NCBI GenBank assembly: GCA_003222065.1
Contig: QHUV01000436.1
Location: forward strand, 1 to 9,703
Origin: Gemmatimonadota bacterium
Lineage (GTDB): Bacteria; Gemmatimonadota; Gemmatimonadetes; Gemmatimonadales; Gemmatimonadaceae
Direction of reading: 5' to 3'
Length of the DNA stretch: 9,703 nucleotides
The notes beneath the pieces are model-generated. The model had not been told where the DNA came from, made no database searches, and worked only from the letters and a program-made list of their open reading frames with translations. Of this stretch, positions 6,611 to 9,703 are shown piece by piece. The stretch's first letter is position 1. Each line of letters begins with the position of its first letter. The position numbers and the translations under genes were made by a program.

Positions 6611-8155
6611 TTACGGGAGCAAGATCTCGATCCGCGCGATCACATCCCCTTCCAGAATTCCGTCCACGACGTCGATCCCATCGACAACCTCTCCAAAAAT
6701 CGAGTAATCGCGGTTCAAGCGAAGATTGTCGCGCAGGTTCACGAACCATTGCGCATCGCCGGTATCGTGACCGCGCGTGCTCATGCCGACCGTGCCGCGG
6801 GCGTGGGGAAGGGTTCCAAGCTCGTCCCGAATGAAACGCGGGTTGCCGACGTATTCGTTCGCGCGGGGGCTGCCACCCTGAATCACAAAATCCGGCTCGA
6901 CACGTTGCCACGTGAGGCCGCCGTAGTATCGCGAGCGGGCGAGGGCGAGAATGCGCGCCGCCATGATCGGTGCGACGTCGCCGCGAAGCCGCACGGTGAA
7001 CGAGCCGCCGCCGCTGGAGTCGGCGAGCACGACACGCAGTCTCACCTCCCTCCCCAGGGCGAGCGCGACCGCATCACCAGGGAGCCTAACGGGCAGACGC
7101 GTGCATCGCGGTGCCATCCCCGTCGTCGGCCCGAAACGCGCCGCGATCGTTGCCGCCGCCTGCGCCACCATGCAGTCGAAGTCATAGGCGAGATCGGCGA
7201 TCGCTCTCGCGTGCGCGACGTCCGCGTTCTCACCAATGCGTTCCAGCAGCGACAAGCGCGTGTCCCGCGACGTCTCACTCGAGTCGACGCGCAGACGGCG
7301 CGCGGTGGTGAGTGCGGCGAGAAGCACGTCGTTTTTCCGCGACGAGCCGGCGAGCGCTCGCGCCGCGGCGCGCACGGCCTGATAGCCGCGTGCGGTAAGG
7401 GCGGCGAGATAAACGTCATCGTCGGCGTGGCCGGTGACCTTCGCCAGTGCGTCGATCGCCGCCTCCTTGACGTTGTCGTCTTCGTCGCGGGCAAACGTGC
7501 GCAGTAACGCCGTGTCGGCGACGACACCGGCGGCGCGCGCGGCATACGTCCGCAACCAGCGTACCGGGCTGCGCGCCACTGATGGTAACATGCGCCTGGC
7601 GACCTCCGGACGAATCCTCGCCAAGGCAAGGAGTCCGTGCGCCGCCGGATGCCACGACGCACCACCACGGACTCGTGAGGCGTTAGGCGGCGCGGAGCGC
7701 ACCCAGGTGATCAACGCTCGGATGAGCAGCGAGTCCCCGGCGCACGACGCGGTGGACAGATCCGCGGCATGTAGTCGCACCGGCAACGCGCTGTCGGCAA
7801 GCGCACCGCGGAGGGCGACGCAGTCGTCGGACTTGAGCGCGCGGTAGCGAAGGCGCCACGCCGGATCGGGATACGACGGCGGTGCCGGAAGCCGCGGAAA
7901 GGAATCACGCAATGAGAACAGTGGATTCGCGATTCGCGCCGCGGCGCGCCGCGCGAGGAGCTGGATAGCGGGATCAGGGTGACGCGCCCCTTCGGCGAGT
8001 GCCGCGCTGGAGGCGTCGCGCTGGTCCTCGGCGAGAAGAATCGCTCCGACGAGCGCCGAATCGCCTGAGGACAGCGGCAGTCGCTGTCCGGCGGCCCGCC
8101 CGATGCCGCTGAGCGAGCATGCCAATGCGAGCGCCACAAGCAAACCGGCTTTCAT
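6611..8155 (-). CDS. Exported HEAT-repeat protein with C-terminal cyclophilin-type peptidyl-prolyl isomerase domain
   Basis: 514 residues from ATG 8155, which overlaps the ligase stop (ATGA) and has GGAG seven bases upstream; an in-frame start at 8251 would lie inside the ligase gene and bury the signal peptide. Residues 1-24 form a signal peptide (MKAGLLVALALACSLSGIGRAAG). About 48-348 is helical HEAT-like repeat (SPVRWLRTYAARAAGVV, DEDDNVKEAAIDALAKVTG, GYQAVRAAARALAGS). About 369-514 is a cyclophilin domain: TWQRVEPDFVIQGG with Arg418 and Gln426, GTVGMSTRGHDTGDAQWFVNL with Gln469 and Phe471, and SIFGEVVDGIDVVDGI. The catalytic Arg of the FxR pair is kept, but the usual FHR reads WQR. Role inferred: periplasmic cis-trans prolyl isomerase or chaperone, with HEAT repeats as a binding platform. 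Coupling to a DNA ligase gene is odd for an exported protein and may only reflect gene packing. Confidence 0.9.
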   Translation of the reverse strand: MKAGLLVALALACSLSGIGRAAGQRLPLSSGDSALVGAILLAEDQRDASSAALAEGARHPDPAIQLLARRAAARIANPLFSLRDSFPRLPAPPSYPDPAWRLRYRALKSDDCVALRGALADSALPVRLHAADLSTASCAGDSLLIRALITWVRSAPPNASRVRGGASWHPAAHGLLALARIRPEVARRMLPSVARSPVRWLRTYAARAAGVVADTALLRTFARDEDDNVKEAAIDALAKVTGHADDDVYLAALTARGYQAVRAAARALAGSSRKNDVLLAALTTARRLRVDSSETSRDTRLSLLERIGENADVAHARAIADLAYDFDCMVAQAAATIAARFGPTTGMAPRCTRLPVRLPGDAVALALGREVRLRVVLADSSGGGSFTVRLRGDVAPIMAARILALARSRYYGGLTWQRVEPDFVIQGGSPRANEYVGNPRFIRDELGTLPHARGTVGMSTRGHDTGDAQWFVNLRDNLRLNRDYSIFGEVVDGIDVVDGILEGDVIARIEILLP

Positions 8156-9702
8156 CGAGAGGCTCCGTCCTCCACGTCGATCGGGGCGGCCATCAACGCG
8201 CGCAGGGTGGCCAACGTATCCGCATCCTCCGGCTTCTTGTCCGTACGCCAACGCAAGATGCGCGGAAACCTAACGGCGACACCGGACTTGTGGCGAGGAC
8301 TGGGCTGAATGCCTTCGAACGCCAGCTCGAAGACCTGCTCGGGCTTCACGCTCCGCACGGGCCCGAACTTCTCCAGCGTGTTGCGGCGAATCCATGCGTC
8401 CAGCTCCCGGATCTCGGCATCGGTGAGTCCCGAATAGGCTTTGGCGAATGGAACGAGCACGCCACCGTCCCACACGGCGAAGGTGTAGTCCGTGTTGAGT
8501 GATGCGCGGCGGCCGTGGCCCGCCTGGGCATAGATCATCACCGCGTCGACGGCGTACGGCTTGACCTTCCACTTCCACCATCCGCCTCGCCGGCGGCCAA
8601 CGCCGTACGGTCCATCGAGGCGCTTGAGCATCAGCCCCTCGGCGCACACCTCTCTCGCCCGACGCCACGCCGCTCGCACGTCATCCCAACTGCCGCCCTC
8701 GACGGTCGGCGAAACGATTAGCGTAGTTGCAACATTGGCCGCGGTAAGCAGCTCCACGAGACGCGCGCGTCGCCAGGCAAGCGGCCGGTCGCGCAGGTCA
8801 TCGCCGGCAAGCTCGAGCAGGTCATAGGCGACGAGGACCACCGGCACTTCGGTCAGGATTTTCGCGCCCAACGCCTTGCGGCCGATCCGCCGCTGGAGCT
8901 GGGCGAAGGGGAGAGGAGCATCGTTCGCCCACGGCATGATCTCGCCATCGATGACTGTGCCGTTAGGCAGATACGTCGCGACGGTAGCGATTTCGGGGAA
9001 ACGATCGGTGACGAGCTCTCCGCCGCGCGACCAGAGATACGTTTGGTCGCTCCGGCGAATGAGCTGGGCGCGAATGCCGTCCCACTTCCACTCGATCTGC
9101 CAGTCGCTCGCGTCGCCGAGTGTCTCCAGCTCTTCTTCCATGGCGTAGGCGAGATAGAACGGATATGGCTTAGAGATATCGGCATCGGACGTCTGTACGG
9201 CGATGAGCGCGTTCCACGACTCGGCGCAAGCCTGCCACGTACCGCTGAGACGATGCGCGATCACGCCTTCCGAGATTCCGCTGGCGCGAGACAGAGCCCG
9301 GATGACGAGCGGCTGCGACACGCCGACGCGAAAGCCGCCGGTAATCAGCTTGTTCCACACGAAGCGCTCGATGCCCCCCAACTCCCGCCATGACGCGAGA
9401 ATGGCATCGCGCTGCTCGGTCTCCTCGCGGCCAGCAAGGGTGAGCAGATGGTCCTCGATCCAAACGTGCAACGGGCGATCGAGGGGAGCGGTGCTCTCCG
9501 GAAGAAGCAACGTGATCGTCTCGGCGAGATCACCGACGGCGGTATAGCACTCCTCGAACAGCCAATCCGGAATCCCGCTCGCTTGCGTGGCCCACGTCGC
9601 GAGACGCCGCACCGAGATCAGCCGCTTCGGTCGTTCGCCGCTCAGGAAGTGGACTGCCCAGGCCGCGTCAGCCGGCGGGGCATGCGTGAAATAGTGAACC
9701 AT
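8152..9702 (-). CDS. ATP-dependent DNA ligase (DNA-damage-associated, LigB-like clade), probably 5'-partial
   Basis: 516 residues are visible. The N-terminal DNA-binding domain spans about 1-170 (WNKLITGGFRVGVSQ near 116-130). The adenylation domain carries motif I EWKWDGIRAQ with Lys206 as the adenylated residue, SRGGE (225-229), motif III VIDGEIM (Glu254), motif IV EGLMLKR (355-361) and motif V WWKWKVKP (375-382). The OB domain ends with RFPRILRWRTDKKPEDADT (motif VI, about 478-496). It seals nicks in duplex DNA using ATP. Overall architecture and the APPADAAWAVHFLSG/AVGDLAET start resemble ligases found with a ligase-associated exonuclease and DEXH helicase in damage-repair operons. Relatives have some 20-30 residues before this Met, so the true start is probably beyond the right edge. 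The stop overlaps the cyclophilin gene start, indicating co-translation. Confidence 0.92.
   Translation of the reverse strand: MVHYFTHAPPADAAWAVHFLSGERPKRLISVRRLATWATQASGIPDWLFEECYTAVGDLAETITLLLPESTAPLDRPLHVWIEDHLLTLAGREETEQRDAILASWRELGGIERFVWNKLITGGFRVGVSQPLVIRALSRASGISEGVIAHRLSGTWQACAESWNALIAVQTSDADISKPYPFYLAYAMEEELETLGDASDWQIEWKWDGIRAQLIRRSDQTYLWSRGGELVTDRFPEIATVATYLPNGTVIDGEIMPWANDAPLPFAQLQRRIGRKALGAKILTEVPVVLVAYDLLELAGDDLRDRPLAWRRARLVELLTAANVATTLIVSPTVEGGSWDDVRAAWRRAREVCAEGLMLKRLDGPYGVGRRRGGWWKWKVKPYAVDAVMIYAQAGHGRRASLNTDYTFAVWDGGVLVPFAKAYSGLTDAEIRELDAWIRRNTLEKFGPVRSVKPEQVFELAFEGIQPSPRHKSGVAVRFPRILRWRTDKKPEDADTLATLRALMAAPIDVEDGASR
8163..8166 (-). promoter_or_regulatory. Shine-Dalgarno for the cyclophilin gene
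   Basis: GGAG on the minus strand lies seven bases before ATG 8155, with a second GGAGGA just upstream. It sits inside the ligase coding end and supports the 8155 start over the earlier in-frame codon at 8251. Confidence 0.6.
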
Positions 9703-9703
9703 G

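Overview
This is a high-GC bacterial window (roughly two thirds G+C by eye). Two genes run on the plus strand and five, several of them damaged, on the minus strand. The mix points to a soil-type Gram-negative, most likely Gemmatimonadota: carboxypeptidase-regulatory-like/TonB-plug style secreted proteins, a HEAT-repeat plus cyclophilin fusion, many signal peptides, and a striking excess of the octamer CGTTAGGC. The phylum is an inference; no marker gene is present.

Plus strand, 1-2941: the end of an FAD-binding subunit and the complete molybdopterin (Mo-MCD) subunit of a PaoABC/YagTSR-type periplasmic aldehyde oxidoreductase, translationally coupled by an ATGA overlap. The 2Fe-2S subunit should lie left of the window.

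2942-3447: a gene-poor segment built as an imperfect inverted duplication. Its outer arm is the last 141 bp of paoC, repeated in inverted orientation at 3307-3447 with only three mismatches. Inner arms carry degenerate GGATTTCCCGGAT-type repeats. The second paoC copy has no 5' part and is joined directly to a carboxypeptidase-regulatory-like gene, which it truncates.

Minus strand, 6334 down to 3307: three consecutive genes, all damaged. They are a YncE/YVTN-type beta-propeller protein (frameshift near 6151-6157), a serine beta-lactamase-family hydrolase (out-of-frame internal deletion near 5175-5182), and the 3'-truncated carboxypeptidase-regulatory-like protein. The first two still show an ATGA start/stop overlap, so this was an operon of exported proteins now decaying, unless the breaks are assembly errors.

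6335-6610: an intergenic region with a palindromic array of ACGCAGAT units.

Minus strand, 9702 down to 6611: two intact, ATGA-coupled genes. One is an ATP-dependent DNA ligase of the kind linked to ligase-associated exonuclease/helicase DNA-damage operons, probably continuing past the right edge. The other is an exported HEAT-repeat/cyclophilin peptidyl-prolyl isomerase.

I did not find a convincing new multi-gene system. The most unusual signals are the dispersed octamer CGTTAGGC/GCCTAACG (11 exact copies), the inverted duplication that carries the paoC 3' end, and the cluster of broken genes bounded by two palindromic repeat regions.
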